This document shows positions 44,125 through 56,100 of a DNA stretch of 64,000 nucleotides, piece after piece. The translations under genes were made by a program, and so were the position numbers. The DNA is taken from NCBI GenBank assembly GCA_028554755.1, contig JAPTOF010000016.1, positions 12,725,501 to 12,789,500 of the forward strand, read 5' to 3'. The notes under the pieces are model-generated. The model searched no databases. It was not told the DNA's origin and worked only from the letters and a program-made list of their open reading frames with translations. This stretch comes from Cordia subcordata (lineage: Eukaryota > Streptophyta > Magnoliopsida > Boraginales > Cordiaceae). Within the stretch, counting starts at the first letter, position 1, and each line of letters opens with the position of its first letter.

Positions 44125-47100
44125 GTAATTGAATTAGCTTACTTTTTGTTTTCCTTTTTTTTTTTTTTTGGGTGTTATGAATGATTGCTTTGAGGTTTAA
44201 TGGGTTAACATAGAACTTCTATACCATGTTAATAAAAAATATTGAACCTTGAACCTTTTAATTCATTAAGAGGGCGTTTGGATTGGCTTATTGAGAAGCT
44301 ACTTAAAATACCTATGGCTTTAAGCGGCTTTTTTGTTTTTTAATTTTCGACTTTAAGTAGTTATGTATTTGAAAAAAAGTTTTAATTATAAAAATAAGTA
44401 TTTATATATTTGGTTAATGAGTTCAAAAGTAACTTATATCCTTAAAATAATTATTAAGGACATGGAAATAGAATTTAAAACGGGAAATGTAAGATAAAAG
44501 AGTAAATATATTGGAGTAATTAAGATGAAAAGGTAAGGATAAGATAATAAATGATTTGGTCAAACTTCCTTTTGTTCGAAGTACTTAGAGCCTGTTTGGA
44601 TTTGCTTAATTTGGCAGCTTATAAGTTCTTAGAGAAAAACACCCCCTCCCATATTTTTTACCATTTGTAGCTTATAAGCCTCAATAAGCGTAGCCAAACA
44701 GGCTGTTAAAGTCATGAACGACAAAAGCTAATGTCAATCCAAATAGACCCTTAGTGTTGTAAAAAAGAGAAAATTCCTCAAGTTTGGTGGGAGTCTTTAG
44801 AAAATTTTGTTACATCTAGTAAGGAACACTTGGCTCTAAATGTTTGATTGACAAATAGAAGACTTTTCTTGTTAGTTCACTTGCAAACAACGTAATTGAA
44901 GACAATTATGTACTTTAGATAGCTTAAAGAACCATGGGGAAGTTGTGGATTGTGACTATATGTGGAAAGTCATATGCGGAGTGAGGAACCTTACAACTAT
45001 TTGGGCAGGTTTAGTCCACTGTATTACTAAATAACTTTGGAGTAAGACTTTATTTCTTAATTGAAGTAATAGATGTCTGGCTTTTATAATTATTTGTAAT
45101 GTTTGAGGGTCTCTCTTTTAAGGTGAGTGTATTAGGGTTTAATGGCATGTTTTTGACTTCTGATTTAGCATGCTATGATGGAGGTTGTTTTGTGAAGATC
45201 AAGGATGTTAGTGTTACAACCTCTCACGTCAACGGGGGATAATGGCTTTATGTTATGCTCTTATCTATTCTTGAACAGGGAATTTCGGTGAAACCTTTGG
45301 CAAGTTTCCATTGGAGATTATTCTCGGAGAATATTTCTGTGAGGTGCAGGATTTAGTGGGATGTTGTAGCTATGTTTTCAGCTATGAATCTTTAGTAACA
45401 TCTTTCCTACATTCTGCTTGCAGCAGAGAACTCCAAGGAGTTCTGATATAGTTTTGAAATAAAAGTAACTTTGAACATCTTTGGAGTTTTTCTGAGAACA
45501 TTATGCTGTGTGCAATTCCTTGCAGTTTTGTTGGTTTCCTTGGAATTGTTTGATAGCTCTAATTTGGATACGATGGCTATGCATTTCCATGAAACTTACA
45601 ATTTTTCAATGTTTCTCTTCCTCTGCTCGTGGTGTACCTTTTTGTTGTTTAATATCCATACATCCATAATGCAACTTGCTTATATTTCAATTGTCAAAAG
45701 GTCCAAGTAGCGTGCCTAGGCATGAATTCCTAGGTGCACTCTTGGTGCCTTAAGGGACCCTAGAAGCAGCTCCTTAAGGGAGGTGCACGTTTTTGGGGTT
45801 TAACTTCTAGATTCTAGACAAGCCTTAGGTGTGCTTTTCAGGTTTTCTGCTGGCACTTGAAATCAGTTGGCTTTTGTCTTGGACCTCCTCTTTAGTGGTG
45901 TTGGTTGACATGGTGGTCCTTATGCTCTATAAGATTCCTTTCACTCACTTTAAACTCCCTACTATGGTTTGGGGCATCTACAAGCACAAGCCAAATGAAG
46001 CCAATAATAATCCAAGCGTCAAAACCGCACAAGTACTCTCCTTCTCCTTTGGGCTCTTGGTGGATCGTCCTTGCCTTAAGCTCGTGAATGCAGGCCCTTA
46101 TACCACTACTAAACATGTCCAGTTCAGTAAAGAAGAGGCACAAGGCTAACTCTTTGTAAAACTGAGATAGGTCACTTGGTGCTGTTATTTTGTTATGCTT
46201 AGAAGCAGAAAAGATTTTTTTACTATTTCTAACTCTATTTTACTTGAAGTGCTCGCAATTTTGTATGTGTTCCTTGGTTAACAATGGCACATGTCAAGCC
46301 TTATGGCTTATGCTGAAATGCCAGAGAGGTTTAGTTTTCTAGTGTGCCTTGTAGCCTTGGCAATAAGGATATATTGTTACCTCTCTAACTGCCTAGCATA
46401 AGAAAGGAAATTCTCTAGATGAAGCACATATACATGTAGATGAACCTAAAAGATCCTAATGTAGGTTTTCTTTGTTGAATACGTACTTACGAAGTAAGTT
46501 TTCTTTGTTGAATACGTACTTACAAAGTCACATGGAAACCAACATTTATTTGTTTTCCATCATTTTTGGACATGGTAAATCAAACTTACAAAACGTAGTC
46601 TTATTGCACTTGTTGGGGTCAGCTATACTGTGTTTCCATATCATTTTTTTCATTTAAGGGCTATCTTTTTTTGTCTATGAATTCAATTCCTCTTCTTTGT
46701 TCCTTTACCCTTCTCGAAATGGACAACCTTTGCTTGGTCACACTTCTGATGGGTGCCTCCACGGGGTCCTCTTCTCACAAGTCTAATCTCAACGCACTTC
46801 ATTTTGTTGTCGGAACTACCATGGCTCTTTCTATGCCCAGTCTTTCTCCTGGCACAACAGAAGTAGTGTATATTTCTGGATCCATTGAATTGTGAACCTA
46901 TGCTTTTATGTATTTGAGTGTACCCTTTTATGTGCCTGCTTTTTTGTTTTGTTTGGTTGTCCTAGGCGATTTTGTACATGCTTGGCTGAGAAAGTCCACA
47001 TTTATCTGATTTTTTTGTATAACATGGTTTGTTGTATTTGTTTACATGGAAAAAGATGTTCCGGTGCATCTTACGTTTTTTTCGCATCTTACATTTTTTC

Positions 47101-50100
47101 TACCAGTCACCCCAAGTGAACTGATCTCCAACTCTGATTTACATACGTTAAATCAGGAAGCAGTTGCTGGCAAGTGCAATGTTATATGCACCTCAACGGA
47201 CAGTAGAAACCCACAACCTTCAAGTGAAGATCTTCAAATGGCTGACTATCTATTTTACCGTACATTCAATGTTGAGAGTTTTACTATATCTAATGAGTTT
47301 GGGGAGAAAGTTGGTGACCTTGAAGGTATGTATCCCTTTCACGGCTTGTCAGATCTGTGGGCATACGCTGTTGAGCTGCATGGGAATTTACTAGTTTGTC
47401 ACGTATGTTTCATAACTATTATTCTGGTTATATAAACTCTTATACATATATCTTGTTTGTCCATGTAACAGTTAAGTTTATATTTAACAGAGAGAGTCAA
47501 ATAGAGACTTTATCTGTTGATGCAAAAAATATAGATTCTGGTGCTTTCGACGATAGGCCTTCAAAGAGAGCAAAGCTTGATAATCGTGTCCAAATATCTG
47601 AAGGCAAGGATTTAAATAGCATCAAAAGGTCATCTGAACCTGAAAATGATGCGAAGGCTTCAGTTTCAGTTGTCATCTCTTCTGACGGGAAATCGAAAAG
47701 TGTAGTAAAGGATTCTGTTAGAAAGATGGCTGAAGATTTTAATACTTCGGAGGGCACGCCTGCAAAGAAAGTGAAGGTTGAGAATGCTGTTAAAACTTCC
47801 GAAGTTAAAAACGAGGACAGCACTCAGAAATTGCGTACAATAAGGTCATCTGAGCCTGAAAACGATGTGAAGGCTCCGGTTTCAGTTGTCATCTCTTCCC
47901 AAGGAAAAATGAAAAGTCTTGGTGTAAAAGATGCTGTTGGGCTGGGCAAGGATGTAAAGGTGGCTGAAGATACTAGTACTTTGGAGGACAGGCCTGCAAA
48001 GAAAACAAAGGCTGAGAATGCTGTTAAAATTTCTGAAATGAGGAACAAGGACAGTATTCAGAAAATGAGTACAAAATCTGGTAAGGATTTGGCCAAGGAT
48101 AAGTTAGCCAGTCTCGCTCATGGTGAAGTTAAAGCACATCCCAAACCTTTTAAAAGTCCTACTGGACTGGACAATGGCCATCCCAAGGAGAAGCCAAATG
48201 AGGAGACACGCAAATTGTCCACCGGTGCATCTTGTTACGAGAGAAAGAGTACTCATGGCGAGTTAGTAGAAGTCACTCGAAGACCAATTCCTGTAAGTTG
48301 TGCGCAAAGCATTATATTTACTTCTCACTTTTTGAATTTTTGAGATAGATGGACCACAACTTGGATTGCAAAAGAGGGTTAGAGGAGAGACCCTCAAATA
48401 TCAAGGACTAGGAAAAGTGGGTGTAGGTAATCTTGATCGTGAAGCTATAAAATCTATTTCAATACTTAACTTGAAATGAAGTATTTAACAAGTAAGTGTT
48501 TGACCATCATGTAGAACACAAGTTGAATGTATGTTGGCGGTAAATGGATGAGTAATGCCCAACCAAGTTGATAGGGGTTAAGCTTAAGAGAATATCTTAC
48601 TAATAGTAGATTTGCTTAGGAGAAATGGATGGGGCATGGGATGGAGTTAGTGGATGCCATAAGGGGATGTTTGGTTTGCAGAATATTATAGGATTCTTGG
48701 GAATGCAAAATCAGGATGTTAGATTACCTTGTTTGGTTCACAGAATAAGAAAATATTTCCAACAATCCAATATTCTTATGAATTCTCCCAATTTCATTTT
48801 GATGTGGGAGAGCGGGATTCTTGCATTTTTGAATTGTGGGGAATGTGTTAGGCATCCTAAAAAGACAAAAATACCCACGAATAGAAAAATAATTCTTTAT
48901 TATTTTTTCCCTTTTAATTGGCACTTTTGATGAATGCACATGGTCAAACACACAGAGTACATATTATGCACACACATTAAACACGCTACTTTCATATACT
49001 ATACACATTAGGCACACATTACATATATTGCACACATATTATGCATACACTACAAACATTTCACGCATTGTTTACACGTATTATACATATTGCGCACGTA
49101 CATTACACACATCGCTCACACACATTACACTTACATACGTTGCACATACTGCACACGTCACACATATATATTACATACACTGCACCCACACAGTACACAC
49201 ATTTTACAAATACTACATACTATGCACTATAGACACGTTACACATACCACACACATTACATATATCGCACATATATGTTAAAAAGAAAACAGACGTTGCG
49301 CACGCATTGCACAAACTATACGCATTCCATATGTTGCATGTTGCATATACTACAAAGATAAATTTGATATCTTCTATCTTTTTTAAATTAGGGACCTTTT
49401 GGAGAATGACTCAAGATTTCTAGAAATGTTGAGTTAAACCAAAATAACAAATAAATATTTTTGGGAAATTATCCTAAATTTTCCAAGAATAATTTTAACA
49501 TCACAAACAGTTTTGACAACATTCCGTGGAGTCACATTCTTGGGAACCACATCCCTAGACATGTGATTCCTATGAATGAAAAATTATTTCGGGAACCAAA
49601 CGGCCCCTAAGTGGAATAGGTTCAACCTATTGCACTTGATGTGATGTTGGGTAAAGCATCTTGACCTCAAAGCATTCTCCAATTCAACGATTGAGACACT
49701 CGGTAACAATTCTGCTTGGGTCTAGTGGTCCTACTCTTCTCAACATACTGTAAAATGTAATACATATAGTTAATGGTCCCTTGTGCTTCTAAGATATTTG
49801 TAGCTTGTATGCGCAAAACTCCAAGGGCTAAATTGGTGAACTAAGACATACTACATACTATGCACTATAGACACGTTACACATACCACACACATTACATA
49901 TATCGCACATATATGTTAAAAAGAAAACAGACGTTGCGCACGCATTGCACAAACTATACGCATTCCATATGTTGCATGTTGCATATACTACAAAGATAAA
50001 TTTGATATCTTCTATCTTTTTTAAATTAGGGACCTTTTGGAGAATGACTCAAGATTTCTAGAAATGTTGAGTTAAACCAAAATAACAAATAAATATTTTT

Positions 50101-53100
50101 GGGAAATTATCCTAAATTTTCCAAGAATAATTTTAACATCACAAACAGTTTTGACAACATTCCGTGGAGTCACATTCTTGGGAACCACATCCCTAGACAT
50201 GTGATTCCTATGAATGAAAAATTATTTCGGGAACCAAACGGCCCCTAAGTGGAATAGGTTCAACCTATTGCACTTGATGTGATGTTGGGTAAAGCATCTT
50301 GACCTCAAAGCATTCTCCAATTCAACGATTGAGACACTCGGTAACAATTCTGCTTGGGTCTAGTGGTCCTACTCTTCTCAACATACTGTAAAATGTAATA
50401 CATATAGTTAATGGTCCCTTGTGCTTCTAAGATATTTGTAGCTTGTATGCGCAAAACTCCAAGGGCTAAATTGGTGAACTAAGTGATATTTTTCCTTTAT
50501 TAGAGAGAGAGATTGTGAGAAAACGGATTATAAAAGACTACTTCTCTCTTTGGGGAAAAATTAAAAACAACTGATAAATTTTATATGTTAATGGAATGTC
50601 ACCCTTCTCCAAGTACAATTCATTTTCTATTTTTCACTTTCCTTTCATTTTCTTTCCTTTCCTTTCTCAATTTCCTGTTTTACTCTTTTTTCCCTTTTCC
50701 ATTTTTTCTTTATCTTATTCCTTTCTTCATTCTTTGTTTTTGTTTCTCTTTTAAAAAAATTCTTTTCTTTTCTTCCTCTCTTCTTCCTTCGTTGCTGACG
50801 CATTGCACTTCTTCTCCTTCCCTTACACGCCCATAAAACGCTACACATACACATAGATTCATACATGTAGCACCATCACTCATGCATGCACGAATACAAT
50901 TGCAAACTTTTAGTTACACGCATGTAATCGAACTATGCAGAACTAATGCAATTGAAGAAGGTGAAGAAGATTGTGTTGAAGAAGTAGAAATATGAATAAG
51001 ATGAAGCTAGGACATACTTGGGTAATGTTAAATTGAAGGGCGAAATGATAATTGGGAATTCTCTCTCTTTATGTGATTGCGAATTGGAGGGATTGTATTT
51101 TGCCTCGCTAAGGCTAACTCTAACACCTCCCTTTTCCCCAACCCTACATTTAGGGGTTCTGATATATCTTCTTATACATGAGGACTCCTTATTTTAGTTT
51201 TACCTCGACAACTTCCTTAATTCTAATCAAACCCTTATTTTAGGACTCTATTTTAAGTCCACTCCAACTAGTTTCCTACTTTAAGGATCACTACTTTTTA
51301 TCACTTTCCTAGTTTTCCTATTTGTATATTTTTCTTGTATAGTTTGCTATTTTATTATTTCTTGTTGTTTGTTAATTATTAATTATCGATTATTTTAATG
51401 TTATGAGAATTAGGGGGTTTGTAGAGGGTATGAGATAGGGGCCTTTTGCATGTGGAGAAGAAGGGGCAATGCTAGGGGACCCTTACACTATGAGGTTAAG
51501 ATAGTGGGTTGTTAGAGCAATTTCACCCCTATCAAACTCCTGAAATTTAGTGTAGTGAGTAGGATATGGATTTTGTTGAAGATGGTCTAAAGGCTTCTAA
51601 GAGTCCGTCCTTATCCTTATCCTTTGTTAAATTGTTGAAAAATCCAGGAAATTTCTCTTTAATTTCTTTTTAGCTATTCCCTTCTTTCCATTTCCTCGAC
51701 TCAAATAGTTCTTGGTGCTTGTAGCTCTGCCCTAACCCCAATTTATATTGGTTTATTGAGAATGCATACTACACAATTCTCTTTCCTTTAAAACTTTTCC
51801 TCAAGTTGCTTTCTCTATATATCGTATATGTTAGTCGTGTTACCAATATATTCGAAAATGTAAGACCTTGTAAGGATTCTATAATAGACCAACTAATTGA
51901 TCTTTAGAAGTGAAACAAAAAGACCCTTTGTCGAATATTGTCTCTCTTAGAAAGTGATGTTCAACCTGACATTGCATTGAATGCAATTGATTGCTCATTA
52001 ATATCGCAAATCAACTTAATAGGATGAAAGTAATTTGTTTTAATTTGACTAAATGTTTTTTCCATAATAACTCACTAGTGGCTATATTGATAGCCTGATA
52101 TTTTGAATGAGTACTAGATTGAGCTGCCTTATCTTGCTTTGTACTCTTGCACGATATTGGGCTTTTGCTAGCGTGGACCTAATATGAGTATTATTAGTCA
52201 AAAGGAATGGGAACTTGCCCAATTCCATTTGAATGATCAATGGCCACGTGTTCTCAAATGTTGTATAACCCTTTCCTTGGAGCTTCTTTTATACATCAAA
52301 GAATATGAACAAATGTTCCTCAATGATACCTTTGGGGAGAGTCCAAAATTGACTAACTACACTCTTAACCAATGAAATATTTGTGCTAGAAACGATAAGG
52401 TGATTGGGTTTTCTTATTACCTTTCTATATCTCCTTGTAAGCATCCCTTACTAAGTACAAGTATCGCATATGGATCAATAGGGAATCACGTGGCCGCCCA
52501 TTAAGCATCTTCTCCTTTCTTAATGCATCTGGAGCATAGTTGGTTTGAGAGATAAATTGTGCCACTTTAGTCCTTAGGAAATAATGTAATTACCCAGCCC
52601 TTAGGAAATAATGTAATTGCCCTAAACCCTTGGTTTAAAGTTGTTGATGTATGAAGATTGAGTCATGTCACATGTTGTGTCATCTTTTTTCATACTTATA
52701 TCGTTATATAAAACACTATCCAACAAGTTTAAAGGAGAATAAATGCCAATATAATATAGAGTGCTTAACCATCATGCAATCGAGCAAAACGCTATTAGCA
52801 AGACTATATTGAAGTGCGTAAAGAATGTTCGGAGAAACTTTTTGAGATTTATAGACCTTAAGGTGGCAAATCTTGGTGGGCTCCATGTAGGTGGTTGTTC
52901 AATAAATACTGTCTCTTAAAGATCAACTTCAAGAAACTTTTAAGAAACAAATTCATAACATTTAGCTTTAGAAGGGCCCAATGGAAAAAAATAGTTAAGG
53001 AGAGATAGATATGCACACAAGACATCTTTGCAATAGGGAAAATGGTATCATTGTAGTCAAGATCCATAGAAGTCATCTTTGCAAGAGGGATGGAAAATAT

Positions 53101-56100
53101 TATTACCATAGTCAACACTGTATACTTAGGTATATTTCTTGGTCACCAAATGAGCCTTTTATTGTACGATCAGGAGAGAATTTCACAATATACACTTAAC
53201 AATACTTGACAAGAGATCTGTTAGGCATGATTAGACCGATAAAGTCCCAAATATCACTAGAGTATAAGGTATACATCTTCTCTAACATAACCTTAATTTG
53301 GACATGCTAGAGTTTGTAAACTAGTTGGAACCAGAAGTGAAGCAACAAGGATATGATGAATGTGAAGAGTTACAAGACACGAAGTGGGGAATATGGACGT
53401 CAATTAGTATAATTAGGATTACATTTTTGAAGAGCGATAGGAACTTCTTAATTGGATTTGACAGGAATAGGTGTCAAAACGAACTTCTGAATTGGATCAA
53501 ATGGGAATAGGTGTCGGAACTGGAGAGATTAAGCTTGTACCATATGATGTAACTCCGAAAGCTGCATTGGGCCAGCTGGGATATTCGAGGAGAAGCATTC
53601 AAATAGGGATGGAAAGGGGCAAAGACTCCATCATTGTGCATGAGATGGAGAAATAAAGAACGTAGCATCAGCATAGACGATGAATCTATTCAACTATGGA
53701 GAATAACCATGGATACCCCTTCTTCAGATGATCGAGCTACCTAAGTTAAGTACATTAATAGCCTGTTTGGAATGATCTTATTTTAAGATACTTATTCTAT
53801 TGAAATTTAGAGATATCTTATAAGATTTAAGATATCTTATCATATATACTATGCATTTATAGTTGTAAAAAATAAAATAGGAATGATTGCTTATTTCTTA
53901 TAAGATAAAAAGTATGATTTTGTTTTGAATTTTCATAGGATGTATGAAAAAATTTCTTAAATCTTATAAGATGTACCTTCATTTCAATAGAATAAGTATC
54001 TTAAAATAAGACTATAACAAACAGAGCATAAGTGTCCGGTATAGCAAGTTTATTTGTTCCTAGTAAGACAAATGATAAATATAGCCGATCAAAAAACTTG
54101 GGAGTCAATGAATTAAGAGAATCATGGGAAACAAATAACGGAAAGGAATTTGATCTTGTAAAGCGACGAATGATATGGGATTAATAACATATAGTAAGAA
54201 TTACATTGCCTCAAAAGCCAAGGGAACATGCATATGGAGAAACAAGAGTTCAAGCAGTCTCTTGGACATGGCAACTTTTCCTATTGGCCACCCCATTTTG
54301 ACCTATAGTGTGAGCACAGTTGTATTGATGAAGTAGAATGTGGACTCCTGTATGGAGCGGAAGCTGTATGTTTTGTCAATTTATGTATTGTGTAATTTAG
54401 ATCATTATGTGGCTAAAAATGAAATGGTTTTATAGATAATTAAGACTAATTGTTATGAAAATAAAAAATAAGCCAAAAAAAACTGAAGCAACGACCACGG
54501 GTTGCAACGTGTCATTAGCAACCAAGCATTAAATGGGAAAAAATATAAAAGAACTCACCCCAAGCGTCAAATTTGGGAAAAAGGGAAGTACTCAAGGGTG
54601 CCACATAGCACTCCAACCTTTTAAAGCTAAAAAAAAAAAAAAAAGAAACAATATAGTTGCTGTTATAAGAGAAGGAATTGACGAAAAATGATGGAAGAAC
54701 CACAAGGTCCTACGTGGCAAATAATTATTCTGTTTGTGATAGATAAAAGGTTAAACTGAACTTTTTATGTCTTTGTCAATAATTAAAAAATAATGTCAAC
54801 TATTATTAAAAGAAATAAACAAAGTGTAGAAGAATTGGTAGAGCAACCGTGTGTTGCTCTACTTGACACCTTACCCAAGTATTAAATTTGAAAAAATAAC
54901 AAACACTAATCCTACCATTGAAAAAGAAAGAGAAGAAATGTCACTTTCATTTTTCTTTTTAGGAAAAACTATAATGGTTGAGGGAGGTCCTATCATTCAG
55001 CCATTTTAATATATTGTATAGATGATTCCTTGTGAAGAAAAGTACTCTTTAACATTATTGTTTATAAACTATTAACTAATAGTGAAATTTAGAGAGAGAG
55101 AGAGAGGGAGAAAGAGAGCATTTGAGGATTATCATTAATGAACTGTAAATGAAGTACATATCACGTATTTATAGCTGAGCGTACTTTCCAGATCATTCTG
55201 ACTAACTAATCATTAGTTATACAACTAACTAGCGTGTGGCTTAACTAACTCTTGTTACAATTATAGCATGTGACTAAAATATCCAATCTTCTAGAAGCTA
55301 AGCTAGTAATTGATAGATCCTTGTCAACTAATAACACCACACTGGATGCAAATCTAGTCAAAGTTATGATGTTGTTTATGGTGAATGTGAGTATGACCAG
55401 ATAACTGTTTAATTAGTCTTACCACATTGTAATATAAGTGTGTTTCATTGGCTATACTTGCCGAGAATCAGCTGTACAAACTAATGGATAGGGGTTCATA
55501 TGAACAAGAAGTCAGGATTCATAAACAGCCAAGAATGGATTTGCCCACATGAAGTCTGTAGTTGACTATGATGTTAACTAATATGCTACGGTATTGGGCT
55601 TTTAGTTTCTTCAGTTTAGTTCTACTTTAAGAACTTACTATGTTCAATCTTAAGGATGAAAGAAGTTAATTTGCCTTCGTGCAGGCAATATGGTTTTGCC
55701 TTGGGTATTTGTAATCATTCATATATTTCTTTCTTTAATGCCATAGAGTACCATCGCACTTTGTTAAAGATGCATGCGGATATGAAACTTAAACTGGGAT
55801 GTGATATCTGTATGCGGTGATATATGCATGTGAGGTGCTGTCTCCCAGAATCAGGCCGTGAACACACGTTTCTCTTATGGTTGTGATGCAGGCGCCTAAA
55901 GTTTTGATGACACTCAATTATTTTTGATTGTGTCCTGGTGCTTTCTTACTTAGTTCACTGAAAAATTTCAATCTGTGAGACACATGTTTTTCTCTTTTTT
56001 TTTTCTGGTTTTTGTTTTTGTTTTTTTTTTGGTTCTTTATGTGTGTGTGTGTGTGTTTTTGGGTCATTTGATTTGCCAGCTTTATTCCTCTCTGGCGAAA

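Larger units (their letters stand above)
44125..47156 (+). other. ASI1-like intron 2, with nested MITEs
   Basis: 3.03 kb. Contains the MITEs at 44269-44750, repetitive TAGGTGCACTCTTGGTGCC-type sequence at 45700-45800, and a 38-bp direct duplication at 46451-46525 (TTTTCTTTGTTGAATACG). Open frames 45471-45710, 45829-46149 and 46671-47119 show no motifs and are not called. Acceptor AAATCAG at 47156. Confidence 0.6.

Noticed and set aside
45471..47119. Several plus-strand open frames between ASI1-like exons 1 and 2
   Set aside because: No recognised motif, and they would interrupt an intron whose flanking exons join in phase.
49028..49423. Histidine/tyrosine/threonine-rich open frames
   Set aside because: Three frames are open because of the CACATTACA-type array; no start context or conserved domain, and it lies inside a MITE.
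50585..50866. Phenylalanine/serine-rich frame and its basic antisense frame
   Set aside because: Pyrimidine-rich intron sequence gives both; no other support.
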